The translations under genes and the position numbers were made by a program. The notes under the pieces were generated by a model, which was given only the letters and a program-made list of their open reading frames with translations, was not told the DNA's origin and did no database searches. This document shows, one piece after another, positions 34,278 to 42,747 of a stretch of 64,000 bases of DNA. This DNA comes from UBA2279 sp041595875. GTDB taxonomy: Bacteria; Actinomycetota; Coriobacteriia; Anaerosomatales; Anaerosomataceae. Within the stretch, counting starts at the first letter, position 1, and the number at the start of each line of letters is the position of its first letter. The stretch spans positions 1 through 64,000 of the forward strand of contig JBFHJN010000001.1 of assembly GCA_041595875.1 (NCBI GenBank), given 5' to 3'.

Positions 34278-35532
34278 GGTGGCCCGTCGCGTCAAGGCGA
34301 TGAGCTCACCCACGTATCTGCTTCTGGGAGCCTCGATGGCGCTTCTTCTCGGTGGGCTGCTGATGATCTACTCGGCATCCTCGGTCTCGGCGTATGTCAA
34401 AGAGGGAGACAGCTACTACTATCTTTGGCGCCAGCTCCGCTTTGTCGCTCTTGGTATGGCAGCGCTTTTTCTCGCATCGCGATGGAACTTCCGGACCAAA
34501 GGACTGCTTAACGCGGAGTTGGGCGCCTGGGCCGTGTGGGCGGTCTCGTTGATCGGACTTGTGCTGGTTCCGTTCATCGGTATCGAGGCGGGAGGTGCCA
34601 AGCGATGGCTGCTTGCGGGCTCAATCCCTCTGCAGCCCTCCGAATACGCCAAACTCGGGTGTCTGCTTGTGACAGCGGTACTGCTTGCCAAGTACAACCG
34701 TCGTGATATCGACGGCAAGCAGTTCTTGATCCGGCTGCTATCGATGCTCACGCCGGTGGTCGTGCTGGTCATGCTCCAGCCTGACATGGGCACGACGATG
34801 TCCATCCTGATCGCGGTGTTTCTGCTGCTGTGGCTGGGTGGCATCGACTGGCGTGTTCTGCTTACCACGGGTATCGGAGGGACCGCGTTGGCGGTTCTCA
34901 TGATCTTTGTCGAAGGCTACCGCATGGATCGCGTGACCGGTTTCCTCGATCCCTGGACGGACCCTCTAGGGACCGGGTACCAGATCATCCAGGCGATCTA
35001 CGCGTTCGGCTCCGGAGGCATCACGGGTGTGGGTCTGGGGTTGTCTCGGCAGAAGTTCTCGTATCTGCCTGCCGCGCACACCGACTTCATCTTCGCGATC
35101 ATCGGTGAGGAAGCGGGCCTGTTGGGTACTGTCGGGGTCGTGGCGGCGTTCGTCGTGTTCGCCTATGCGGGCACACGTATCGCGCTTGACTGCAAGGACC
35201 CCTTCGGCCGCCTGATGGCCGGTGGGCTTACGGCGATGATCGCGACGCAGGCGGTGATGAACATGGCCGCCGTCACCGGGCTCATGCCGATCACAGGCAT
35301 CCCGTTGCCGCTGGTCAGCTACGGCGGTTCTTCTCTGACGTTCACCATGGGCTGTATCGGCCTTATCGTAGCGGTCTCCAGACATTCCACGGGCGCTGGA
35401 CGCGCCAAGGGTAAGAGTATCTCCGAGAGCAAGGGAAGTGCGCGTGCGAGTACTGATGAGCGGCGGAGGAACAGCGGGTCACATCTATCCGGCATTGACG
35501 GTGGCCGAGCAGCTGGCCGACGGCGGGCATGA
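34270..35532 (+). CDS. ftsW: Septal peptidoglycan glycosyltransferase FtsW (SEDS)
   Basis: SEDS polymerase that extends septal glycan strands with FtsI. The 420-residue protein has about ten helices; family markers are GGAKRWL with PLQPSEYAKLG, MLQPDMGTTMSI and the C-terminal GIPLPLVSYGGSSL. The catalytic Asp candidate lies in the large extracytoplasmic loop near LDPWTDPLGTGYQ. Beyond the last helix a basic, low-complexity tail of about 45 residues runs into the murG reading frame; about 89 bases overlap murG. It sits in its usual place between murD and murG. Confidence 0.96.
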   Translation: MSEVARRVKAMSSPTYLLLGASMALLLGGLLMIYSASSVSAYVKEGDSYYYLWRQLRFVALGMAALFLASRWNFRTKGLLNAELGAWAVWAVSLIGLVLVPFIGIEAGGAKRWLLAGSIPLQPSEYAKLGCLLVTAVLLAKYNRRDIDGKQFLIRLLSMLTPVVVLVMLQPDMGTTMSILIAVFLLLWLGGIDWRVLLTTGIGGTALAVLMIFVEGYRMDRVTGFLDPWTDPLGTGYQIIQAIYAFGSGGITGVGLGLSRQKFSYLPAAHTDFIFAIIGEEAGLLGTVGVVAAFVVFAYAGTRIALDCKDPFGRLMAGGLTAMIATQAVMNMAAVTGLMPITGIPLPLVSYGGSSLTFTMGCIGLIVAVSRHSTGAGRAKGKSISESKGSARASTDERRRNSGSHLSGIDGGRAAGRRRA

Positions 35533-36544
35533 AGTAGGATTCGTCGGCACGCCGCACGGTCTTGAGGCCCGTCTCGTCCCCGAGGCGGGCGTTGAGTTCT
35601 TCTCGGTGCCGTCAAAGGGGTTCGATCGGGCGCGTCCGTGGACCCTGGTCACGGCCGGCCTGACCGTTCTTGTGTCGCTTGTGCGGGCAGTGGCTCTTGT
35701 CCGTCGATATCGCCCGGATGTCGTGTCGGGTTTTGGCGGCTATGTCTCGCTACCGGTGGGAGTCGCAGCGCTTCTGACCCGCACCCCGCTGGTCCTGGCC
35801 GAGCAGAACTCGGTTCCCGGGCTTGCCAACCGGTTGCTTTCCCGCTGGGCTCGCGCAGTGGCGATCACTTACGAAGAGTCGCGGTCACACCTGAGGCGGC
35901 CGGAGCGCGCGGTGCTCACGGGCAATCCGGTGCGGTCGGCGGTTCTCTCGGCAGATAGGTCGACCGGGCGCGCGCAGTTGGAGATCCCGGCAGACGCGGT
36001 GTTGCTCCTCGTCTTCGGAGGGAGCAGGGGAGCGCGTCACATCAATGACACGATGGTGGCGCTCTGGCCTTCTTTGATGGACATCAGCGGTTTGCAGGTA
36101 GTACATGTCGCGGGTAGGATTGAGGCCGCTTCGGTTCAGGAGAGAATCACCGCGATCGGTGACGGTTCAGAACGCTACCACGTCTTCGAGTACATCGAGG
36201 GCATGGGTGACGCTATCGCTGCCTGCGACGCGATCTTGGCGCGGGCAGGTGCGACGTCGATCGCCGAGATAACCGCTATCGGCAGGGCCGCGGTGCTCGT
36301 CCCGTATCCGTACGCGACAGACGACCACCAGACGCTGAATGCTAGAGCGGTCGCCCAGGGCGGTGGAGCGATCATGGTCGCTGACGCCGAGCTGGATTCG
36401 GAGTCTTTCGCCCGCCGGTTGCGAGAGCTGCTCATCGATGTGGCGCAGCGCGAGCGGATGGCGGCAGCTTCAAAGGAACTTGGCCGGCCTGACGCGGCCC
36501 GGGAGCTGGCCGCCTTGTTGTTGCAGTCGGCCGAGAGTAGATGA
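35444..36544 (+). CDS. murG: UDP-GlcNAc:lipid I N-acetylglucosaminyltransferase MurG
   Basis: Peripheral membrane GT-B enzyme that converts lipid I to lipid II. The 366-residue protein has the G-loop SGGGTAGHIYPAL near the N-terminus, FGGYVSLPVGVAA, LAEQNSVPGLANR, TGNPVR, FGGSRGARHIND and the C-terminal EITAIGRAAVLVPYPYATDDHQ. The GTG at 35444 is preferred over the GTG at 35438 because AAGGG (35431-35435) is then at the right distance. The first 89 bases lie inside the ftsW frame. Confidence 0.96.
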   Translation: MRVLMSGGGTAGHIYPALTVAEQLADGGHEVGFVGTPHGLEARLVPEAGVEFFSVPSKGFDRARPWTLVTAGLTVLVSLVRAVALVRRYRPDVVSGFGGYVSLPVGVAALLTRTPLVLAEQNSVPGLANRLLSRWARAVAITYEESRSHLRRPERAVLTGNPVRSAVLSADRSTGRAQLEIPADAVLLLVFGGSRGARHINDTMVALWPSLMDISGLQVVHVAGRIEAASVQERITAIGDGSERYHVFEYIEGMGDAIAACDAILARAGATSIAEITAIGRAAVLVPYPYATDDHQTLNARAVAQGGGAIMVADAELDSESFARRLRELLIDVAQRERMAAASKELGRPDAARELAALLLQSAESR

Positions 36545-36581
36545 TATCGGCTCTTGTCATGAGCTGACTGGAAGGAGACGC

Positions 36582-37985
36582 GTGAGCGGAACGTACGCGC
36601 ATTTCATAGGAGTGGGTGGCGCGGGCATGAGCGGCATCGCCCGTGTCCTGCATGACCGGGGCATCACCGTGACCGGTTCGGATCTGAAGGCCTCGCGCTA
36701 CGCGACGGCGCTTCAGGAGGCGGGCATGGTTGTGCACATCGGACACGATGCGGCCAATCTCGGTGACCCCGAAGTGGTCGTGGTCTCCTCGGCGATCCCT
36801 GAATCGAATCCCGAGCTGGCGGAGGCTCGCCGACGGGGTATCGAGGTCTGGCCAAGGGCGAAGATGCTGGCGCACCTGGCGGGCTCGGATAAGACGCTTG
36901 CCGTGGCCGGTACTCACGGCAAGACGACGACGAGTTCGATGCTTGCGACCGTTATCGACGGGATGGGGCTCGATCCCACGTTCCTCATCGGGGGAGAGCT
37001 CAACGACATGGGCGCGAACGCCCGCTGCGGTACGGGTGACTACTATGTGGTAGAAGCAGACGAGTCAGACGGTTCGTTTCTGTACATGGATCCGCATGTC
37101 GCTCTGGTGACCAACGTCGAGGCGGACCATCTTGACCACTACAAAGACCTGGCCGAGGTCGTGGATACGTTCAGGGCGTTTTTGGCCAAGGTACCCGCTG
37201 ACGGTACGGCCGTTGTATGCGGAGATGACCCCGGGCTGCCCGGGCTGGCACGTGAGATAGAGGGTCGTCGTGTGGTCACCTATGGCACGAGCGATCTTTG
37301 CGATGTGCGCAGTGCCGCGCTGGAGCCCGTGGGACTGGGCCACCGGTTCACGGTGACGTTCCCTGATGGCACCTCATGTCAGGCCCACGTCCGGGTTCCC
37401 GGAGTGCACAACGTGGTCAACGCGACGGGCGTCCTGGCGACCATATGGGCTCTCGGCCTGGATACCGTTGCCGCCGCGTCGGCACTCGAACGTTTCAGCG
37501 GTGTTCGTCGTCGCTTCGACGAGGTGGGCGTGGTGAGCGGGGTGACCGTGGTGGACGACTACGCGCATCATCCCACGGAGGTCCGCGCCACTCTTGCCGC
37601 CGCACGACAAGGGGCGTTCGATCGTGTATGGGTTATCTTCCAGCCGCATCGTTACAGTCGCACCGAAGCGCTGAAGTCGGACTTCGGCGTCTCGTTCACC
37701 CAGGCCGATCAGGTCGTGCTGATGGATGTCTACAGTGCGGGCGAAGCGCCGATGCCCGGCGTATCAGGAAAGACGGTGCTCAACGCCGTGCTCGATCACA
37801 CGCCGCATGCCCGCATGGCGTACTTCCCGCATCGCGCCGATATCGCGAGCTACGTCGCAGACCGCGTGCGTCCGGGTGATCTTGTGTTGACGATGGGTGC
37901 CGGCGATGTCACCACCCTTGGTGGCGAACTGGTGCGCGAGATTGGCGCCCGCGACGGTGGAGCAGGGGAGGTCGCGTGTCGCTAG
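36582..37985 (+). CDS. murC: UDP-MurNAc-L-alanine ligase MurC
   Basis: Adds L-alanine to UDP-MurNAc, the first stem-peptide step. The 467-residue protein starts at the GTG behind GAAGGAG; the frame is open further upstream inside murG but without homology. Motifs: GVGGAGMSGIA at 10-20, ATP loop VAGTHGKTTTSSM, EADESDGSF, NVEADHLDHY, VVDDYAHHPTEV and FQPHRYSRT. The end overlaps the murB start by ten bases. The 37-base gap after murG is one of few within the cluster. Confidence 0.97.
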   Translation: MSGTYAHFIGVGGAGMSGIARVLHDRGITVTGSDLKASRYATALQEAGMVVHIGHDAANLGDPEVVVVSSAIPESNPELAEARRRGIEVWPRAKMLAHLAGSDKTLAVAGTHGKTTTSSMLATVIDGMGLDPTFLIGGELNDMGANARCGTGDYYVVEADESDGSFLYMDPHVALVTNVEADHLDHYKDLAEVVDTFRAFLAKVPADGTAVVCGDDPGLPGLAREIEGRRVVTYGTSDLCDVRSAALEPVGLGHRFTVTFPDGTSCQAHVRVPGVHNVVNATGVLATIWALGLDTVAAASALERFSGVRRRFDEVGVVSGVTVVDDYAHHPTEVRATLAAARQGAFDRVWVIFQPHRYSRTEALKSDFGVSFTQADQVVLMDVYSAGEAPMPGVSGKTVLNAVLDHTPHARMAYFPHRADIASYVADRVRPGDLVLTMGAGDVTTLGGELVREIGARDGGAGEVACR

Positions 37986-38887
37986 CCGCCGCATACAGCC
38001 GTCTGGCGCGGAACGTCTCAGGCGAGGTGCGCCGCAACGAGCCGATGGCGAAACACACGTCGTTTCGCATAGGCGGGCCAGCGGATGTCTATGTGGTTTG
38101 TGAGACCACTGCCGATGTCGCCGAGACACTCGCGGTCCTCACTGAAGAGCACGTACCCTATACCACTCTTGGCAAGGGCACCAATCTCCTGGTCTCTGAC
38201 GAAGGCTACAGGGGAGCCGTGGTCGTCCTGGGCAAGCAGTTCAAGAAGCACCTTCGAGATGGGAATCGCCTTGAGGCCGGGGCCGCGTGCATCCTCGCCT
38301 ATGTGGTGCAGGATGCTCTCGCTCAGGGTCTGGGTGGCATGGAATTCGCCGTAGGGATACCCGGCACGGTTGGTGGTGCGCTTGCCATGAACGCGGGCTC
38401 ACGGGAGCAATGGATCGGTGCGATGACCGAGTCGGTCACTCTGTTCGTGCCGGGCGACGGCCTCGTCCGTGTACGCGGTGATGAGATACGCTGGGCGTAT
38501 CGCACATCCGGTCTGCGTGAGCGGGGTGTCATACTTGAGAGCGTGTTGCGTCTCTCGCCCGCAGACCCCGTCCAGATCCGTTCGGAGATGGAGGCGTCTT
38601 TGTCTCGCAGGAGGCAGACGCAGCCCATTGGTGTCGCGAGTGCGGGGAGCGTGTTCGTCAATCCTGAGGGTGATTCAGCAGGACGTTTGATTGAATCAGC
38701 CGGACTCAAAGGCATGAGATTGGGTGGAGCGTGCGTGTCGAACGTGCACGCCAACTTCATTGTCAACGACGGCGGGGCGACCGCTGCGGACGTGCTTGGA
38801 CTTGTCGGGAAGATACAGATGACTGTGAAGGATACGTATGGCATCGACCTCAAACCAGAGATCCGGTTCCTCGGCGAACTCGGGTAA
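37976..38887 (+). CDS. murB: UDP-N-acetylenolpyruvoylglucosamine reductase MurB
   Basis: FAD enzyme that reduces UDP-GlcNAc-enolpyruvate to UDP-MurNAc with NADPH. The 303-residue protein has the FAD-binding segments HTSFRIGGPADVY, GKGTNLLVSDEGY and GIPGTVGGALAMNAG, and the catalytic Ser region SAGSVFVNPEGDSAGRLIE. The absence of the extra C-terminal loop marks it as a type II enzyme. The GTG start overlaps murC and its last 50 bases overlap ftsQ. Confidence 0.96.
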   Translation: MSLAAAYSRLARNVSGEVRRNEPMAKHTSFRIGGPADVYVVCETTADVAETLAVLTEEHVPYTTLGKGTNLLVSDEGYRGAVVVLGKQFKKHLRDGNRLEAGAACILAYVVQDALAQGLGGMEFAVGIPGTVGGALAMNAGSREQWIGAMTESVTLFVPGDGLVRVRGDEIRWAYRTSGLRERGVILESVLRLSPADPVQIRSEMEASLSRRRQTQPIGVASAGSVFVNPEGDSAGRLIESAGLKGMRLGGACVSNVHANFIVNDGGATAADVLGLVGKIQMTVKDTYGIDLKPEIRFLGELG

Positions 38888-39806
38888 TCGCAAAAAGGTA
38901 CACGTAGGAACAGGCGTGCCGAGCCGACGCGCTAGTGCCGAGCCACAGCCTAAACCTAAGGTTGAGGAAAGACCGAAAGCCGCTGCTCAGGGGCGTCGCC
39001 GTACGGCGTCTTCTGCTCGAGGCGACAACGCCACACGCATGGGAGACGCCGCAGCACGTGCCAAGCGCGAGGAGCGGGCTCGACGTCTAGCTGAGCGTTC
39101 GAAGAAGCGTCGCACGCGGGTCCTGGTCGTTGGAGTCTCGCTTGTGGCGGTCATCGTCGGAGCCATCGCGCTGTATCGCGCGCCGCTGTTCACGATCGAG
39201 ACCATCGACGTCGAGGGTGTATCTCAGTTGACGGTCGAGGAGGTACAGGCACTTGCTGCTGTGCCCGAGGACGCCACGTTGCTGAGGTATCCCGGCGGGG
39301 ATATCGTCGAGCGACTTGAGAGCGACCCGTGGATAGAGTCTGTGACTGTCACAAGGGATTTTCCGGACACGTTGCTGATCAGGGTCACTGAACGGACGCC
39401 TGTGGCTCTTGTCGACACAGGAGAGAAGTTCTGGGTTGTAGACGCTTCGGGGATGGTGCTCGGGGAGCAGTCCTTCGAAGAGAGCGCTACCCTCGTCGTG
39501 ATCCGTGACGTACAGGGGCTCGATCCAAAGCCGGGGCGTGAGTCTTCGTCGGATACGCTGGACAGTTCCCTTGCGGTGCTTATGGGGATAGGCGAGGAGC
39601 TCAAGCAGAAGGTCCGCGCGATCTCCGCGCCCAGTGTCGATGAGACCACCCTGCTGACGACTGACGCGATCGAGATACTGATCGGCGAGGCAGTCGACTT
39701 GGAGGAGAAAGCATTCCTGGCGCTGAGCATCATGACCGAGCAGGCGGGGAAGGTCATCTTCATCGACGTCCGGTCGGTCGACAACCCGGTGTCCCGGGGG
39801 CTATGA
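38838..39806 (+). CDS. ftsQ: Cell division protein FtsQ/DivIB
   Basis: Bitopic divisome protein that scaffolds FtsL and FtsB-type partners. The 322-residue protein has a long basic, disordered cytosolic N-terminus (about 1-93), one membrane helix (about 94-115), a POTRA domain starting FTIETIDVEGVSQLTVEEV, and a beta domain containing VTRDFPDTLLIRVTERTPVAL. The ATG at 38838 lies inside murB and has AAGGA at five bases; a GTG at 38916 with AGGA is a plausible alternative that would remove the overlap. No ftsA follows. Confidence 0.9.
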   Translation: MASTSNQRSGSSANSGNRKKVHVGTGVPSRRASAEPQPKPKVEERPKAAAQGRRRTASSARGDNATRMGDAAARAKREERARRLAERSKKRRTRVLVVGVSLVAVIVGAIALYRAPLFTIETIDVEGVSQLTVEEVQALAAVPEDATLLRYPGGDIVERLESDPWIESVTVTRDFPDTLLIRVTERTPVALVDTGEKFWVVDASGMVLGEQSFEESATLVVIRDVQGLDPKPGRESSSDTLDSSLAVLMGIGEELKQKVRAISAPSVDETTLLTTDAIEILIGEAVDLEEKAFLALSIMTEQAGKVIFIDVRSVDNPVSRGL

Positions 39807-39840
39807 CATAGCTGCCCATCCCGGGATACTGCTGCTCTTT

Positions 39841-39855
39841 CTGCGGGCACCGCAG
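39841..39855 (+). other. Small GC hairpin after ftsQ
   Basis: CTGCGG (39841-39846) and CCGCAG (39850-39855) flank a 3-base loop, about 35 bases after the ftsQ stop. No T-run follows, so termination is not predicted. Confidence 0.4.
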
Positions 39856-39922
39856 TGCGATTGCGGTTGCCATGAGAAAGTGTTGCAAACGCCTTGTGTG
39901 TAGGGTAAGGTTTGTGTCAAGA

Positions 39923-39964
39923 TTGACATTTGCTATTGAACAGTATACGTAAACCTGAGGTTTA
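39923..39964 (+). promoter_or_regulatory. ftsZ promoter with palindromic operator at the start site
   Basis: A perfect -35 TTGACA (39923-39928) and a TATACG -10 (39944-39949) have a short spacer of 15. Directly after the -10 lies the palindrome TAAACC-TGA-GGTTTA (39950-39964), where transcription should begin. A further AGGTTT half-site is at 39908-39913. This looks like an operator for an unknown regulator of ftsZ. Confidence 0.65.
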
Positions 39965-39999
39965 GACAAGGCCAACAATCGGCTTTGGGAGGAACACAG

Positions 40000-41070
40000 A
40001 TGCTGGATACGGGGGCGAACTACCTCGCGGTCATCAAGGTCGTCGGTGTGGGTGGCGGCGGGACCAACGCGGTCAACCGTATGGTCGAAGCCAACGTGAA
40101 GGGCGTCGAGTTCATTGCAGTCAACACTGACGCGCAGGCGCTGCTCATGTCGGATGCCGACTACAAAGTACACGTCGGCGTTGGGCTGACCAAAGGCCTT
40201 GGCGCCGGCGCTGACCCGGACGTGGGCTATCAGGCGGCCGATGAGAACAAGGCTGAGATCAAAGAAGCGCTCCAGGGCGCTGACATGGTCTTCATCACTG
40301 CGGGCGAGGGTGGAGGCACCGGTACCGGTGCTGCGCCTGTGATCGCTCAGATCGCAAAAGAGGAGATCGGAGCTCTCACGGTTGCGGTGGTCACGCGACC
40401 GTTCGCTTTTGAAGGTCGCAAGCGCGCGCTGCAGGCTGAGGAGGGGATCAAGCGTCTCAAAGAGCACGTCGACACGCTGATCATCATCCCGAACGATCGC
40501 TTGCTTCAGGTCGCCGAGAAGAAGACCTCGATACTGGACGCCTTCCGGATCGCCGACGACGTGCTTCGTCAGGGCACCCAGGGTATCACCGACCTCATCA
40601 CCGTGCCGGGCCTGATCAACCTCGACTTCGCAGATGTTCGTACCATCATGCAGGACGCTGGTTCAGCTCTCATGGGTATCGGTCTTGCCACCGGCGAGAA
40701 CCGGGCGCATGAAGCAGCGAAGGCTGCGATATCCAGCCCGCTTCTCGAGTCGAGCATCGAGGGTGCGCAGGGCGTACTGCTCTCCATCTCCGGTGGCAGC
40801 GACCTGGGCCTGTTCGAGGTCAACGAAGCGGCAGAGGTGGTAGCGGCCGCTGCGTCGCCTGAAGCGAACATCATCTTCGGCGCAGTCATAGACGACTCGC
40901 TTATGGATCAGATACGCGTCACGGTCATAGCGACCGGTTTCGGTGCCAAGCGTAAGCAAGAGACCATGGAGTTCGAATCGGTCGATGAGGGCGTCTCGAT
41001 GCCCACCTTCGAGCCGATCGCCGAGGAAGAGCTCGATATCCCCGCGTTTCTCAAGCGCCGCAGTTTCTAG
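40000..41070 (+). CDS. ftsZ: Cell division GTPase FtsZ
   Basis: Tubulin homologue that forms the division ring. The 356-residue protein starts at the ATG behind GGGAGGA. It has VVGVGGGGTNAVNRM at about 14-28, the tubulin signature GEGGGTGTGAAPVIA, the T7-type NLDFADVRTIM catalytic loop, and ends in the conserved peptide LDIPAFLKRR that binds SepF and other tethers. The linker between the core and this peptide is very short (about 15 residues). It has its own promoter region separate from ftsQ. Confidence 0.98.
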   Translation: MLDTGANYLAVIKVVGVGGGGTNAVNRMVEANVKGVEFIAVNTDAQALLMSDADYKVHVGVGLTKGLGAGADPDVGYQAADENKAEIKEALQGADMVFITAGEGGGTGTGAAPVIAQIAKEEIGALTVAVVTRPFAFEGRKRALQAEEGIKRLKEHVDTLIIIPNDRLLQVAEKKTSILDAFRIADDVLRQGTQGITDLITVPGLINLDFADVRTIMQDAGSALMGIGLATGENRAHEAAKAAISSPLLESSIEGAQGVLLSISGGSDLGLFEVNEAAEVVAAAASPEANIIFGAVIDDSLMDQIRVTVIATGFGAKRKQETMEFESVDEGVSMPTFEPIAEEELDIPAFLKRRSF

Positions 41071-41114
41071 TTCAAGCGCGACCGGGCAGGGTTCTCTGCT
41101 CAGCCGCTCACTAT

Positions 41115-41158
41115 GGATCGCCGTACGACGAGTGAGAGGGCTCGTCGTACGGCGATCC
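41115..41158 (+). repeat. Perfect 18-bp inverted repeat downstream of ftsZ
   Basis: GGATCGCCGTACGACGAG (41115-41132) is followed after eight bases by its exact reverse complement (41141-41158). The hairpin would be very stable but lacks a T-run. It may cap the ftsZ mRNA 3' end, act as a factor-dependent terminator or be a protein-binding site. Confidence 0.8.
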
Positions 41159-41169
41159 TGCTGTATGGG

Positions 41170-41216
41170 CCGGGTCCTCCGGCTGCGGAGTCCCGGAACA
41201 CCCGGGTCCTCCGGCT
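41170..41216 (+). repeat. Pair of exact 15-bp direct repeats after ftsZ
   Basis: CCGGGTCCTCCGGCT occurs at 41170-41184 and again at 41202-41216, period 32. Internal CTCCG/CGGAG pairing could form a small hairpin. No gene is seen in 41071-41312. Confidence 0.75.
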
Positions 41217-41248
41217 ACGCCGTCGCGGCCTGATCTCTTTGCATCCGG

Positions 41249-41287
41249 AACACAAAGCGCCCGCCCCGCTTATGCGGGACGGGCGCT
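41249..41287 (-). terminator. Intrinsic terminator of the minus-strand proline-tail gene
   Basis: Read on the minus strand, AGCGCCCG-T-CCCGC (41287-41274) pairs with GCGGG-G-CGGGCGCT (41269-41256) with one mismatch, loop ATAA, followed by TTTGTGTT. It lies about 30 bases after the stop of the gene at 41313. Confidence 0.75.
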
Positions 41288-41312
41288 CTTCAGTGCAAGT
41301 ACGCCTGCTCTC

Positions 41313-41798
41313 CTATTCCGCGGGAGGTGCAGGTGGTGCCGGCGGCGCCGGAGGCGCCGGAGGCGGAGTACCCGTCCCGGGAGGCGGCGGGTAGTTGCCG
41401 GGCGGGGGCTGGTATCCACCCTGGGGCGGAACATAGCCGCCACCGGCCGGGGGAGTCATGCTACCCCTCTTGATCTTCCGGAATACCATGAAGTAGTAGA
41501 AGATCGAAGAACCGCCGAGGAACACCATCAGCAAGATCCAGATCAACTTGCTGTTTCCCGAAGAGTTGGGGAACTCGTATTCCTGGCGCATGATCGAATC
41601 GATCAGCATCCAGATCTGGAAGACACCGATGAGGAGAGCCGGGATCATGATGCATGCATAGATCCCGCAGACCAGACCACCGGCAGCAGCGTCCGCTCCG
41701 CCGTCATAGCTGTAGTCTTGGGCGAAAGCCGGAACGGCGCTCATTACGGTGGCCGCACCGACGAGTAGTGAGGCTGACAACTTGGAAGACTGCTTCAT
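41313..41798 (-). CDS. Exported or membrane protein with PLDc_N-type helices and proline-rich tail
   Basis: A 161-residue protein with an apparent signal peptide (SASLLVGAATVMSAVPAFAQ), two further membrane helices (about 42-68 and 83-106) of the PLDc_N type seen in short actinobacterial membrane proteins, then a Gly/Pro/Tyr-rich tail (about 112-161) ending in repeated PPAP units. The ribosome site is GAGAGGGGGTG. The gene stands alone between ftsZ and pgeF on the opposite strand, with its own terminator. The role is unknown; the tail could interact with cell wall or protein partners. Confidence 0.7.
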   Translation of the reverse strand: MKQSSKLSASLLVGAATVMSAVPAFAQDYSYDGGADAAAGGLVCGIYACIMIPALLIGVFQIWMLIDSIMRQEYEFPNSSGNSKLIWILLMVFLGGSSIFYYFMVFRKIKRGSMTPPAGGGYVPPQGGYQPPPGNYPPPPGTGTPPPAPPAPPAPPAPPAE

Positions 41799-41926
41799 TG
41801 TGAGTCACCCCCTCTCGGCAGCAGTTCTGTAAGCAACGTTTGTGCGACGGTTTGTTGTCGCAACGTATACGATTAGTGTGCCCCAACAGCATCCCCTTTA
41901 CCAGTTCCAAGTAGGAAGTGCAGCAC

Positions 41927-42745
41927 ATGCATGAGCTGACCAGGCACAGCATCAACGGCATCGCATTCTGGCGTGACGACGATCTTCTCGCTCAGAGCGG
42001 CATCACGGTCGCGTTCTCCGAGCGCACCGGCGGTGTCAGTGCGCCCCCGTACGAGTCGCTCGATCTTGCTGCCCACGTCGGCGATGATCCGGCGGCGGTG
42101 GAGGAGAATCGCACCAGATTCCTCGCGGCGCTCGGCCTTGCGGGCTTGCAGCCTCGTTTGACGTGCGCGGAACAGGTGCATGGCACCGGGATCGAACGCG
42201 TGACAGAGGGGCTCGTCGGGGCCGGGGGGTCCGCGCTTGCTCACATCCGCCCGGCACTGGCCGGGATCGACGCGCTCTACACTGTGCTGAGGGATACGCC
42301 ACTCATGCTCTTCTTTGCGGACTGTGTGCCGGTCATTCTTGTTCGGCCGTCTGTACCGGCGATAGCCGTGGTCCACGCCGGCTGGCGCGGTGCGATCGCG
42401 GGGATCGTCGGCGATGCGGTGCGCTCCTTGATGGCGCTAGGAGGGGAGAGCGACCTGATCGCCTACACCGGGGCCCACATCGGGGAGTGCTGCTATGAAG
42501 TCAGCGATAATCTTTTGTCGCAATTCCGCAGCCGATTTGCTACGCTGACTCCGGTCTGTGGCCGCCTTGATCTGGCGGCCGCGGTCGCTGAAGACCTTGT
42601 TCGGGCGGGAGTGCCGATGGAGAGCCAGAGACGACTCGATATGTGCACAGCTGACAACACAGACAGATTCTTTTCATACCGTGCCGAGGAAGCCCTCACA
42701 GGACGCCACTGCGCCATTGCAGCGATTTCCGGAGCATCATTCTGA
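41927..42745 (+). CDS. pgeF: PgeF/YlmD family multicopper-oxidase-like purine nucleoside phosphorylase
   Basis: Laccase-domain protein of 272 residues. Homologues are annotated polyphenol oxidase; some act on purine nucleosides, and in E. coli the family edits cytosolic UDP-MurNAc-L-Ser in peptidoglycan synthesis. The metal-binding residues are in CAEQVHGTG (His), FADCVPVIL (Cys) and VHAGWRGAIAGIV (His). The ATG at 41927 is preferred over GTG at 41918 because AGGA is then properly spaced. In Bacillus-type clusters ylmD is followed by ylmE and sepF; here the pst genes intervene, with pstS starting two bases later. Confidence 0.88.
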   Translation: MHELTRHSINGIAFWRDDDLLAQSGITVAFSERTGGVSAPPYESLDLAAHVGDDPAAVEENRTRFLAALGLAGLQPRLTCAEQVHGTGIERVTEGLVGAGGSALAHIRPALAGIDALYTVLRDTPLMLFFADCVPVILVRPSVPAIAVVHAGWRGAIAGIVGDAVRSLMALGGESDLIAYTGAHIGECCYEVSDNLLSQFRSRFATLTPVCGRLDLAAAVAEDLVRAGVPMESQRRLDMCTADNTDRFFSYRAEEALTGRHCAIAAISGASF

Positions 42746-42747
42746 TC

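Noticed and set aside
41113..41394. Plus-strand Gly/Ala-rich frame after ftsZ
   Set aside because: Its repeats are the antisense of the Pro-rich tail of the minus-strand gene at 41313-41798.
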